A DNA stretch of 64,000 nt from Buxus sempervirens (Eukaryota > Streptophyta > Magnoliopsida > Buxales > Buxaceae): positions 32,538,853 to 32,602,852 of the forward strand of contig OX387183.1 in assembly GCA_947561395.2 (NCBI GenBank), read 5' to 3'. The notes below the pieces were generated by a model. That model saw nothing but the letters and a program-made list of their open reading frames with translations, ran no database searches and had not been told where the DNA came from. The first letter of the stretch is position 1; every line of letters starts with the position of its first letter. Position numbers and translations under genes: made by a program. Positions 48,840-59,831 of the stretch are shown here, piece after piece.

Positions 48840-49760
48840 CTAAAAGATTTGTGTAGATACAGGTGAAATAAAGTATAAATTTGATCCCAACTTGAAAAGA
48901 GGTGAAATAGGCATTTTTAGGCCTGGCACAGGCTTGCGCAACTTGCTCGCCACCTCAAGCAAGCTGGCGGCTTTTAGATTACAGGGATGCAGCCTTGGCG
49001 CCACCTGCGTTGGTGCACGCAAGCTAGAAGTGCACTTGCCATGGTTAAGAAGAGATGAGCACAAGCAGTGCGCCACCTGGGTTTGGTAGTGCAGGCTTAT
49101 GCGCACCTGTGATGTGGTCAATGTTTCTATCAGGGTTTAGATTTATAAAAGGACATAGGTAGTGCGCAGACTTGTGCAAGCATCACGCTGCCTAAGCGTA
49201 GCTTGCACCGATCGTAACTTTTCATATTTAAACAATTTTTAGGGTTGTGTTTTTTAATCCTTCTCATATTATCCTTTGGTAATTTTTCTGAATAGAGAGA
49301 GGACTTTTTGGCTACATAAGCTTGCGCTACAACAAAGATTTGCGAAGACAAGTCTTCGTTGCTTCATTCTTATTGAAGTGGTTGATCTTCTTGGAGGATT
49401 CCTTGAAGAGGTGATCAATCAATATCATAGTGGTGTCTACAATCAAGATCGTGGTGACAGTCGGAGGATTCTAATAGTTGTGTTGGTGACAGCTGGTGGA
49501 TTCCAGACGTTGGGTTGTGCGCTTCCACGCCGTGTGAACAAGAAATAAGAGTAGGTGAAGGTTTTGTAAGTAGTAAAGTGTTATTCTACTTTGTCAAAAC
49601 CTTTTGTAACTCTTTTTGTTCATAGTGGATTGTTTCACAAGGGGTGATCACCTTAAGAGACCTGAGGTTTTACCTAGTTGGATTACTAAGGTTTCCTCAT
49701 TATATCTTGCTCTCACTCTCAATATTTAGATCACTTTAGTTCTTGTTAAAGTACGTAGAG
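48840..49760 (+). repeat. Possible LTR-like insertion in the Copia remnant
   Basis: The Copia reading is lost across this segment. It has cttgcgc- and ccacct-rich sequence, then gtcaaaaccttttgtaac and tagtggattgtttca phrases that recall plant Copia LTR 3' regions. No ends or target duplication were fixed. Confidence 0.3.
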
Positions 49761-49864
49761 ATCCCGGCCTAGCATAGCACCACATCTTGTGTAGGGGTGC
49801 TTTTTCATCATGTTCCATAGGAAACCAAATACTAGATTTCTTCTAAATTTTGGTACATGAAGAA

Positions 49865-50790
49865 CTTCATACACGCATGGCTTTTTAGACTGGGACTAGA
49901 GATCGAACTGGTTGGGCCAGTCCCGGTACAAACTATACCGGACCAGCAAGACCAACCAGTCCCCTTTGATACTAAAAATTGGGAAAAAAGTGTGCCATGG
50001 TGAATTGCTTCTCGTTTCCGGTGATCTGCAAAAGTCGAGAATGTGCAAACCCCACTACCTACCCAGGTAACTCACTCCCCCTCTCTCTCAATCGCTTAGT
50101 TTCTCTCCCTCCCTCCCATTGTCTATCTCCTTCTTTCCCCCTCTCTCTCTCTCTTGGTCTCCCTCCCTCTCTCTCTCTCTCTTTATCCCTTCCTCTCCCC
50201 CGTCTCACTCTCTCGCTCCCTTTCTCTCTTTCTCGGTTTCTATCTCCCTTCCTCCCTCCCTCTCCGTCTCCCCTCTCAGACTCTCACTCCCTCTCTCTCT
50301 CTCTCAGTCTCTCTCTCTCCCTCCCTCCCTCTCCCTCTCCCCTCTCACACTCTCACTCCCTCTCTCTCTCTCTCCCTCCCTCCCTCTCTTCTCTTCTCTC
50401 AAGTCTCAATGCAGGAGGTTTTTTTTTTCTTTTTTTAATTGAAAGCCTGTTAGCAACCTCCCCCTCTCGCCTCCCTCCCTCTCTTCTCTCATTTGCAACA
50501 TGGTTTTCTATTTTTTTTTTCAATTCAACATTAAATTCAGCCTATGAAACATAACATCACACAGGCCTTTGCAGGCTTTGCAAAGGCCTGGTCCGTTTTT
50601 CAAAAATTTAAAGACAACAGCAGTTCCTGTCTAGAAACATCTTAGGCGGTCCCATTGGAACGGTACCGCCTGGTTCGTTCCGACGCGGGCGGTCCCAACT
50701 CAGGACCGTCTGAGTTATATCCATCTTCCGGTCCAGGACCATCTGATCCCGATCCGGACCAGGACCAACTGGTTCGATAATTCATGAATA
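49865..50790. mobile_element. hAT-like DNA element with CT-rich core
   Basis: Imperfect inverted repeats lie near the ends: agatcgaactggttgggcca on the left and ttatcgaaccagttggtcct as the complement of the right. Inside are ccagtcccggt and ggtcccaactcaggaccg blocks and a (CT)n region at 50080-50400. The long serine-leucine-proline frames are artefacts of that region. The exact ends are uncertain. Confidence 0.55.
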
Positions 50791-51934
50791 CAAGGCCAGC
50801 CGTTTCCCATAAGTAAGCTTAATCGGCACCTCCCCTATTCTAGCAATCGGAGAAGTGCAAGAGTCTCCAAATATACCTGCTCGCCATCTCCTACTTGTTG
50901 GTAAGACATGAACATGCCACAATCTCCACAAATATGTTTGGTGGCTCCAGTATTGACCACCAATTCCTTAGGATTGGAAATCATGTTCACCTTTGAGACA
51001 ACAACAAGAATAGTATGAAACTCTACCTCATTAGCCTATGGTTTCTCTCTTGGTTTGATTTGTCCTTTTCTAAACCGACAATGGCAATAATGGTGTCAGA
51101 CTCTACTACATTAGTCTGTGGTTTCTCTCTTGGTTTGTTTTTTCCTTTTCTAAACTAACACTGATGCCCCGGCATGCCATAGAGGTAACAATTTCCTTTC
51201 CTTTTCTTGTTCCCTTTCTTATTTCTATATTTGTTGAAACTCTAAAAATTTCCTCTTTTTTTTGTCTTTTTGGAACTGCCCTCTACCCCATTGGCCTTGC
51301 AAATTGGGTAGCTTGAATGGGTATTTCTGATTTTTTTCTCTTTATTTTCGACTTGTTCTTCCATAGTCATCTCCTTCCCCTTGTGCTTCAGATTAGTCTT
51401 ATAGACTTTCCATGCACGATGGAGTTTCTCAAAGAGAGCCCTAGACACAAAGCATTCAGATAAGTGAATCCCTTCATTAGTCAGGTCTCTCACTAGTTTT
51501 TGGAATTCAATAATCTAGTCAGAAATTGATTTCCCATCCACCATCATAAATTCTAGAAACTTCCTTATAGCATATTTTTTAACCCTAGCATCCTCAGTCA
51601 CATTTTTTTGTGCAGTACATCCCATATATCTTTTGAGTCTCATATCCAAAGTACAAATCATACAAATCGTTAGAGAGTGCATTTAACATGAAATCTTTCC
51701 ACATCCAATCTGCTTTCAAATTCAACCATGTGTTAAATTCATTGGAAACAATTCCATCGGTAGGAGACTCAGGCTTAGGAGTAGATAGGACAAACAGAAT
51801 TTCTAGAGTATGAGTCAACTCATATGATAAAAAAAATCCCTTGATAGTTTTTTTTTAAGAAAAAAAAAAGGTAAACTATCTACTCAAAATGCAGATAGTT
51901 CCCCCTGTAGCTGTCAACAGGGAGAGGAGCACTG

Positions 51935-52140
51935 TCAGCCTCCTCTCCCTGTCGCTAACCTCAACCTGTCTTCTCTCACCCCTCCTCTCCCTGTCGCTAA
52001 CCTCAACCTGTCTTCTCTCACCCTATCTCCCTTGATCTTATTGCTTTTTCCTCCTCTCCCTGTCGCTAACCTCAACCTGTCTTCTCTCACCCCTCCTCTC
52101 CCTGTCGCTAACCTCAACCTGTCTTCTCTCACCCTATCTC
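51935..52140. repeat. 42-bp minisatellite, four units in two pairs
   Basis: Units of tcctctccctgtcgctaacc plus tcaacctgtcttctctcacccc occur twice, then a spacer with tatctccctt(g)atcttattgc, then twice more. On the minus strand it reads as a repeated REDRLRLATGRGG peptide, probably by chance because 42 is a multiple of three. Confidence 0.9.
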
Positions 52141-52159
52141 CCTCGATCTTATTGCTTTT

Positions 52160-52363
52160 TTACAGATTCCGCACGACACATCGTAGCTGCCGTCGAGATT
52201 GTCTCGATTTCAGTTGGCACGAGGCGAGATTTTGCCAGCGTCAATAGGAATAGCTGTGTTCTTAGCGATACACCAAAATGAGGAGGGATATGTGCCTCTA
52301 GTAGCCAGAACGACCAAAATTTCACTGGCACAGGTGAAATTTCATCGACACAAAGAACCTTGC
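52160..52363. mobile_element. Possible hAT MITE
   Basis: The right end aaagaaccttg resembles the 34966 family, and the interior has ggtgaaatttca motifs. Flanks cttttttа-like on the left and cttttttg on the right agree at seven of eight positions, but the left end is not well matched. Confidence 0.35.
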
Positions 52364-52369
52364 TTTTTT

Positions 52370-53560
52370 GGTTAGAATTATGGGTTTTTATCTCAATTGC
52401 TTCTAATACATTCTTATGTTAGGCTTGTATGGGTTATTTACTTAAAGTTATAGTTGTTATGTCTAGACATGTACTTATATGAAAACATCAAAAAAAATAA
52501 ATAAATAAAGAATTGCATTTTCATTTCTCAAGATTATGTTTGTGAAACTGTTTCCATAATTTAAATATGTTGATTTTCTTAGCTTCGCTAGTTGATGGTT
52601 CCCAATGTTGCTGTTTATTTGTATATTTAACCTTTTGTTGTTTGTCTTTATATTATTTCTAACGAGGAGTCCCAAACCATTTAATGAGTATTACTGGTGG
52701 AGGAAAGAGGTAGAAAAGGAATCTATGGTTTGGCCAAGAAGGGAAAAAATTGATAATGCATAACATATATGACAAAAAAAGTTTAAGTACTAAAAGAATT
52801 CCCACCACGTGACAAGATTGTTGGATTCAACAATTCCATTAATTTGGGTTGAGCTTCACTCAATGTGCAATGGAATACAAACGAGAAGGAAAAGAAAACA
52901 TGGGAGAAGGAGACAGATTTCTTTTTTTTTTTTTTTGGGTCAAATTATAAATAAGCTTTGAAGGATTAAAAATTCAACTACAGGTGTTGGTAGTTTTGGA
53001 ATGTACATATTTGCTACAGTTGCATTTGTATTTATGTCAATTATCAATTAAAAGGATTTGCTCAATCCTAAAAAAAAAAAAAGAAAAATCAATGGTCTTT
53101 CTTATAATTAAATCTCAAAATTAACCCTTTCCTCTAATTTTCCCTTTAGTTTTAGGCATGGCTTTTCTTTGGTGCTTTCTCCACTTTAGTTTATTCTTTT
53201 ATGGTTTCGCCTGATGCAACTGCTTTGCATTCTCCGTTTATCTTTATACTATTTCATCATTTATAATCACTTATCAAAAAAAATATAATATGGTATTTAA
53301 CCTATTGAAAAACTATACATACAGATATATATATATATATATATATAGATATATATAAATGGTAAGAGAATATAGGAATTACCATATAGAAATAATGAGA
53401 GAGCAAATCATTATAGCTAATAAGAACCTGCAAAATAGCAATTAAATATCAATAATCAAACTTAGATTTATAGAGCAATTAAGGTGACAACAGGAATCAA
53501 CAATTAAGAACTAGAAATTTGTGCACTCAGAACTTAACTTAAAACAACTGAAAATGTAAA
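52370..53560. other. No gene recognised
   Basis: AT-rich sequence with short A runs (53069-53081) after atttgctcaatccta, which may be the tail of a small retroposon, and a TA microsatellite at 53325-53357. Confidence 0.4.
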
Positions 53561-53586
53561 ATCACCTTGCAATAAGAAATAAAGAC

Positions 53587-53630
53587 CTTCATTTGGTGGT
53601 AGATCTGATGCTTCATCATCATGCCTCTCC
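53587..53630 (-). CDS. SCAB: Candidate upstream SCAB exon
   Basis: The minus strand from tccatag/GG to ATGAAG/GTCTTT encodes RGMMMKHQIYHQMK and would join the 39998-40081 exon in phase. At this place SCAB1 has ARRIKMLHQPSK before VMDM, so the resemblance is partial. A longer version with donor GCAAG/GTGATT (to 53566) is also in phase. This could equally be chance. Confidence 0.25.
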
Positions 53631-54058
53631 CTATGGAAGCACTTAAGACATCAGAAATATAATAAATACATGCACATGTGTATGTAGGGACGCACAAGTA
53701 TGTTAAAGTTATCTATGTGAATTATTAAGAGGTGATAAAACTATCATCCCAAGAAAATGACAAAGAAATGTAAAATATTTTATATGTACTTAAGTAAAGC
53801 CACCAAATGAATATTTTTGTTAAAGGCCAATAGCAAAAAAAAGCAATTCCAGTTTTGATTTTTAAAATCAAGGGCAACAAGAAAGTAAAGCACTCCTACT
53901 TCTAAAATGATTCGGAAAAAAAAAATTTCCCTCTATATTTCGACACTTTGACTTTCATTATCATTAAAACAACAGAATAGCACAAAAGATCATGAAATCA
54001 GAGGCCTCTAAAAGAAGCCAAAGTGAAGGTAATGTAGGAAAACTTTTAAAAGATTACT

Positions 54059-54595
54059 GTCCAAGTTAATCCACGCCCAACTGATCATCTCTCCTCGAAT
54101 CCAAGACAACTACGCCACTAGTCGATTACTGTCCTTTTGCTCTTTCAAACTTCGGTGATCTCAGTTATGCAGTAAAGCTCTTCAGCAATACCCATGACCC
54201 CAATTCTTTTACGTGGAACACAATCATCAGGGGGCCAAGCTAGCTGCACATGTCCTTTTGATGCTATATTCCTCTATATGAAGATAAGACACCTATGTGT
54301 TGAACTAGGTAAGCACGCATTCCCTTTTGTATTTCTCAAGGCTTTTACTAATTGTGATTCACAATTAATAAGTGAATAGATTCATACCTATATCTTGAAA
54401 TTTGGGCTAACCATACAACGTATGTTGTTAATGGTTTGATTCGGTGTCTTGCAGTTTCCAGAGATATCGAAAGCGGGCGCCAACTGTTTGAAGATGCTAT
54501 AGAAAGAAGTCTGATAATATAGACCTGTGGGACCATGGAAATCACCTATGTGACTACCTAATCTCCACACGGCACAAAAGCAAGTAGTCTCCAAC
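54059..54595 (+). pseudogene. Pentatricopeptide repeat (PPR) protein fragment
   Basis: Across frameshifts and stops the plus strand reads as the N-terminal part of a plant PPR protein: KLIHAQLIISPRIQDNYATS (54060-54125), GDLSYAVKLFSNTHDPNSFT and WNTIIRG (about 54152-54230), GKHAFPFVFLKAFTNC (about 54307-54354), then YVVNGLIRC and SRDIESGRQLFEDAIERSL (about 54420-54515). PPR proteins bind organellar RNA. This copy has at least two frameshifts and a stop and ends abruptly at the large repeat at about 54600. It lies opposite the SCAB gene. Confidence 0.75.
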
Positions 54596-56689
54596 ATTCA
54601 AGTTTAGGGTGTGAATGGACACCAAAGTGAGCATAAAAGAATGAAATAGAGCCAAAGTAGCTCTAATTCATGCTCTTGTCCAAAGATAGGGTAAGGGGGT
54701 AGGTTATAAGTAGGGGAAGGTGTTAGGCAGCCCACTCATCCACACAAGATGGTTACCATATGCTATTTATGCTTAAACTTGCTTGCAACAAAAATCACTC
54801 AAAGAAACATGTAAAGTAAACAAACACATGTATGATTTTCCTCATGAGGTGTCCAATGAATTGTATACTCTCTCTAAGGAAGTATCACTTCCAAGACTAC
54901 ATTGTTAAGGTAAGAATCAAAGCAAAAGTTTAATTAAAGCAAATCTGGAAAAATCAATATAAGGTTAAGCTATTTGAGCTTCGAAACTTCAATCAATAAT
55001 AAGTCATTCAATTCAAATTCAAATTGAGTGAAACCAAAGCCATTTGAAAGCTTGTATGAAGTAGAAGATTCAGTAAAAATTTCATTCAGATCCGATTAAA
55101 GTCAAAGAAAATATATTTGTTCAAAGTTTACTGATGTAAAACAGAAAAAGTGATAAGTAACCAACTTTGAAAGCTTATTCATGGAGATTGGCTCCATATA
55201 AATCCTTGAAAATTGGTGTGAATGAAATATGAGGTGTCATCTTTCGAATGGAATAAGCCTCACTCAAAACTTCATCCATTTGTAACTTGTGTGCTCTCTC
55301 AAACGTGCTTAGAGGATCACAGATTGACTTTGTAACCTGCTATTAAGCATCACAGAGCCAATCAAGCACACAGAGCTCAAATCAAAGTGAAAAATTATGA
55401 AACCAATTGGATTTGAAAGTAGACTATAAAGGAAGACTCGGGAATTAAAATAACTCAAATCGTAGTTGAAATGAGCCTTTGGTGCTCAAAGTGACAAGTA
55501 CAGTAATCTGTTCTGATTTGACTCATCAACTTCAATCAAATGGTTTGAAAAATTAGCTCCATATAACTTGTTCAAATTTCACAGGATTAAATTAGACTTC
55601 CTTACCTTTCACATGCCTTTGAATCATTCAAAAATTCATCCATATGATAAAGTTATGAATAATCTAAGACAGGGTACAGGTTCTGTCAAGATCTATAAAA
55701 TTTTAGTAAAATTAAGCCAAAATAATGCGTGTGTGCATATAATTCACTAGATCTGACTTGGAAACACTTGAAATGAGTTGAAAATAACCCATAAATATTT
55801 AGGGCATGGATTTGGCTCAGATCTCTCATTATTTGGAGAGTGAGAGCCAAATCTACCCAATTTGAATAAGATTTGCTCAAAATGAGAGAGAATAGACCAT
55901 GAGGTCCTCTATAAAAGATTAAAACCAATTAGAATCAAATCAAAAAGTCTTAAGAAGTTGTTCTAAGGCCTTTGATATCAGATCTACTATATTGAGAATA
56001 TTAAGTCTAAGATCTATGCTTATTTTGACAAAATCAAGTGGATGTGTGCATTGAAGTATGTAGAAAACCACATTTGAGGTGAGAATTAAGATCCTATGCT
56101 CTCAAAGAGCATGGATATATGCAATTCCTTACAAAATTAAAACAAAATCACACACAAATAAAAACAAATCATGCAATTATCTCATCAAAGTGGTTATAAG
56201 CCTAAAGAATCCATTCTAATACTTGTTTCCCCTAACTCTCTTTTTAAGTTTTACGGCTAGAGAGGAGGCTTAAGGTACTTTAAGCATGGTTTGGGGCTAC
56301 AAACACACACAAGGCCTTATCTACAGAAAGGTAGAAGATGAGATTGTTTGAATTGAAATAAAAATGAAAGATAAGAGCTAGGAGCTTACCTTGGATGCTT
56401 GAGAGACTTAAGTGGAGAATTGGGCAGAGGTTCCCTTCTTCTTCAAGAGCTCTCAATCTTCAAAATTCCAGCCATTTGCTAGAGGAGAGACCCTCTATTT
56501 ATAGGCAAGAGCAAAGGTAAAGATGGTCCAAGGGTAGACACAAAAATGTGTCTAAATCCTTTCAATTCAAGCCCAAGGCATGAATTGGGGGAATTTGACT
56601 AATTTCGGAGGCCAATTTGGGGAATTCAGGCTTCACCGAGAGGGGTTTAAAGGTAAATAAGAGAAAGCTCGTAGGAATTTTCAAATTGG

Positions 56690-56880
56690 CATTTTTCATT
56701 TATAACTGAAAACTCAGTTCGGCTACACACAAAACCTTTTATAACCGAAATTATATTTCAGTTATATATATAACACTCATGACCGAAATTTATTTTCGTT
56801 CATGTATATAACACTCATGGCCGAAATTTAATTTCAGTAATGTATAAAACTCTTCATGACCGAAATTTAGTTTGATCGAA
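56690..56880. repeat. Short direct repeats
   Basis: Three to four imperfect copies of a ~50-bp unit containing tataacactcatgaccgaaa and ttta(t/a)ttt. Confidence 0.7.
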
Positions 56881-56926
56881 CTGAGTTTTCGGTGCATAGC
56901 CTTGACCCTTACCTGCATAGGCAATA

Positions 56927-57008
56927 CTTATTTACATGTAATATCATTTAAGTAAATGTCATCGTATTTTTTAATCTCCATTTACTTAAGATATTACATG
57001 TAAATAAG
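56927..57008. repeat. Inverted repeat, ~30-bp arms
   Basis: The arm cttatttacatgtaatatca (56927-56946) with ttaagtaaatg pairs with 56979-57008 across a 20-bp loop, almost perfectly (two extra bases in one arm). Confidence 0.85.
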
Positions 57009-57458
57009 CAAACACCCCTCCATTTGAATCTATTAGAAATAGTTCCAGACCCAAATTCCAAACGAATAAAAAGTCAAATTTTCAGTTCAAGGCTAAATTC
57101 CAGGTTTTCAGGTCCGGTAAGAAAAATTCAACATGTTAATAATACTAAGGTATTTGTCAAGATGTAAAGGCTCAAAAAATTCATTTATACAATAACATTG
57201 CTAAAACCTGATTACCGGAAAAATTATCTTGAAATCTTGTCTTAAAAAAAATTTTCATTTTTTGGGTCAAAAGTCAACAAAATTCAACTGAAAAAGTTTG
57301 ACTTTGCGTAAAAGATTAAATTTGGCCCTTTTCCTTTGTGGTTTTGGATTCAAATGGGTTAAGGATCTCAAAGTCAATTCTAAGAATTGAAAATTTCAAT
57401 AAGATATTTCTTTTCTTCAAGATTTATCAAAAATCGCGCAATTTTGGTGTGTCTACAG

Positions 57459-59360
57459 GACCTCAATGATTATGTAGTTTCATTCTCATGTTTTCACTCA
57501 CCCAACAAAGTAGTATACTGAAGCCTTATATGTTGAAGTGTTAATTTTCCATTTGCACTGGAGACCATTCTTTGGATTAAAATCGAGATGGTTTGATTCG
57601 GTTTCAAGTTTGAACATGCTACCATTGTTCCAAAGTTCTTTAGCTCCTAGCAAGATGAGGAAACTTGGCAATAAAATATTTTCCAATATTTTAACGCCAA
57701 GATGATCAATGTGGAAACTGGCATGGTTTGATATCTGGTTTAGATCATTTACTTTGTCCATTTTTTATAATCTATGCATGCTTTTGTATGTTTTCGTGAC
57801 TATAAGAACCCTAATTTTGCACCATAAAATGGCCTAGGATGCAAAGCCCTGAATTGGCACATGGATGGACATGCTAACCAAGGTTGAAATAGGGGGCCCA
57901 TATTTATGAAATAACAAACCAATAATTTGGAGAATTCTGAGCAGATTACAATGCATCAAGTTGTGCTTAAATCGGACCTCAAACGTATAAGTTATGAATA
58001 AAACAAGGAAAATGGAATTTAGGGCTTTGTTTTGTGGGAAATTAGAAAAATCAAGTGAATGCCACATAGCAGCCACATGGGTGCCATGTGGCTAAATGAG
58101 AAGTCTTGGATGAGCACATTTCTCATTAAGTTGAAGTGGGTAAGACTTTAATTTTCTTTAAAGTTGCAAGGAAACTACTTGACCATAGGCTAAAAATAGG
58201 ATGGTCTTCTTCAACACCCAAGAGAGATCCCTTGGGAGTTGAAGGGGTTTTTTTTTTAAATTGGGTGGTCGTCCAAGAGAGATAAAAAGGGAAACTTGCT
58301 GAAGTGAAGAAGCTAAGAAGAAACAAGAAACAAGAAACAAAAAGAAAAAGGAAAGGGAGAAGCCTAGAACGTCCAAGTGAGGGCCAGGTAATATCCAAGA
58401 GAGAATGCAGAATAGATAGAGAAATATCCAAGAGAGAATGCAGAATAGATAGAGAAAGGAGAAGAAAGGAATATAGGAGGTAGGAAAAACTATTCTGAAA
58501 CTTCAAACTAATATAGAGGCCAAAAGAAGGTGAGTAGATGATCCTAGGAGGCAACCTCGCACCCGAAGAGCTCCTAGTTCAAGTTGCAGCCCCCATCTCC
58601 ACATGTTTCAATGCTTTTCTTTTCTTTTTTTTCATTTCTGTAAATTTTGTTGTGCATAATCTAAATACTTGATGACCTTCTGATTGCTCAGATTTTCTTT
58701 ATTTTCGTAAAATAAAACGAGGGTGATAAGTGTTTGATTTGAGAAATCAAACAAAGCACTTCGGTTCGGTTTCTAAGACCAAATCATTGTTATCTATGGA
58801 TTGTTTGGCATCCTATGCGCAACCAAAATTCTGGAGATTTACTTGGACCTCTCATACATTAATTCCATAAAGTGTTGTCCATTAAAAGGATCGGCATGCG
58901 TTAAACCTAGGAACAACCATCATGTTTCAATTTTTTTGGGTGCGAACATCAAGTTGGTGATATATTGTTTCAATTATTTGATGTCTTTTTATTTTTTTTG
59001 GAACTTAGGGTATCCGGGCCCGCTTATGCTCAAGCGACTAATCCCTAAGGGCCTATGTAAGACCCTGCAACCCACATGACCCAAGTAAGTCTAAGGCCCA
59101 TAGACCTTATGCAGGTGGCCCCAAGAGATTGTGCCTAAGCGAGTTTGATTTTGTAAATAATTTTTGGCTAAATTTGTTCTTTTTGTCATGTAGATTTGAT
59201 GATGTTTTAATTTGCGGGATGTAATATAGTAATATAGTGATCCCCTCCCTTTTAACCTTTGCATATATTTAAAAAAGAAAGAATAAGAAGAAAAAAGGGG
59301 GAAAAAAAATAAAAATAAGAAAAGGAAACAAAAAGGAAAAGGTATTGGATGTGTGTTAAG
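57459..59360. other. No gene recognised
   Basis: AT-rich sequence. A ~44-bp tandem duplication (gatagagaaat, ccaagagagaatgcagaata) lies at about 58395-58456. No convincing coding region was found on either strand. Confidence 0.5.
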
Positions 59361-59503
59361 TAGGGGTCCAACTAGATTCGGTTTGGTCTGGGTTGATGTC
59401 AACTCAAGACCAAACCGAAACTACATGTATTCAACCCCAAACCGAACCGAACCTAATTGTAAACCGAAAACCTAAAACCGAAAACCGAATCAAAGTTAAA
59501 TAA
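59361..59503. mobile_element. Left part of a hAT-like element, split by Harbinger
   Basis: It starts taggggtccaactagattcgg, related to the 34679 element end, and continues with ccgaaccgaa repeats up to TAA. Similar ccgaaccgaacc sequence resumes after the Harbinger element at 63113-63133, but no right terminal repeat follows. Confidence 0.5.
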
Positions 59504-59831
59504 GAGGCCGTTTGGTAACGTTTTTTTTAAAAACAGTTTGAAAACTAAAAACAGTTAGAACTGTTTTTTGGTTTTTGAAAACAAGTGACAAGAAACTCGT
59601 TTGGTAACAATCACTATTTTTTGGGTTTTTGAAAACAGGTGACAAGAAACCCTTTTGGAAACAATTGATAAAAAAACAATTCAAGTTTTCAAAATTAACA
59701 AATATGCATTACTATACAACTTGCAAACCTATTAAATTATTAAAAATTTGCTATGAAAAAAAAAGGGAATCAAAATTTTGTACCACAAATTAAAAAGGAT
59801 AAATCCCATCAACTCTTTTCCTATTTATAGT

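Larger units (their letters stand above)
47190..51842 (-). mobile_element. Degraded Copia retrotransposon with insertions
   Basis: On the minus strand, from high to low coordinates: gag (ALSNDLYDLYF, then EGIHLSECFVSRALFEKL and LKHKGKEMTMEE, 51242-51818); protease (LVVNTGATKHICGDCGMF near 50950, with N for the usual D); VLHVPKFRRNLV near 49830; GKCECCSEAKFTK near 48500; integrase (47911-48327); and the start of reverse transcriptase (47280-47590). It has many stops. DNA between the protease and pre-integrase parts (49865-50790) and a further block (48840-49750) are insertions. No LTRs were identified. Confidence 0.75.
54605..57458 (-). repeat. Large LTR-like repeat
   Basis: The minus strand starts TGTAGACACACCAAAATTGC, a common start of large gypsy (Tat/Ogre-like) LTRs. 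Near the other end it has the complement of aaggtgttaggcagcccact, a phrase typical of the same group. The left end is uncertain and no target duplication was found. No coding region is attached, so it may be a solo LTR. Confidence 0.5.

Noticed and set aside
49979-50554. 191-aa open frame on the plus strand
   Set aside because: It translates a (CT)n/(CCCT)n tract within a DNA transposon; all frames are open and no domain is present.
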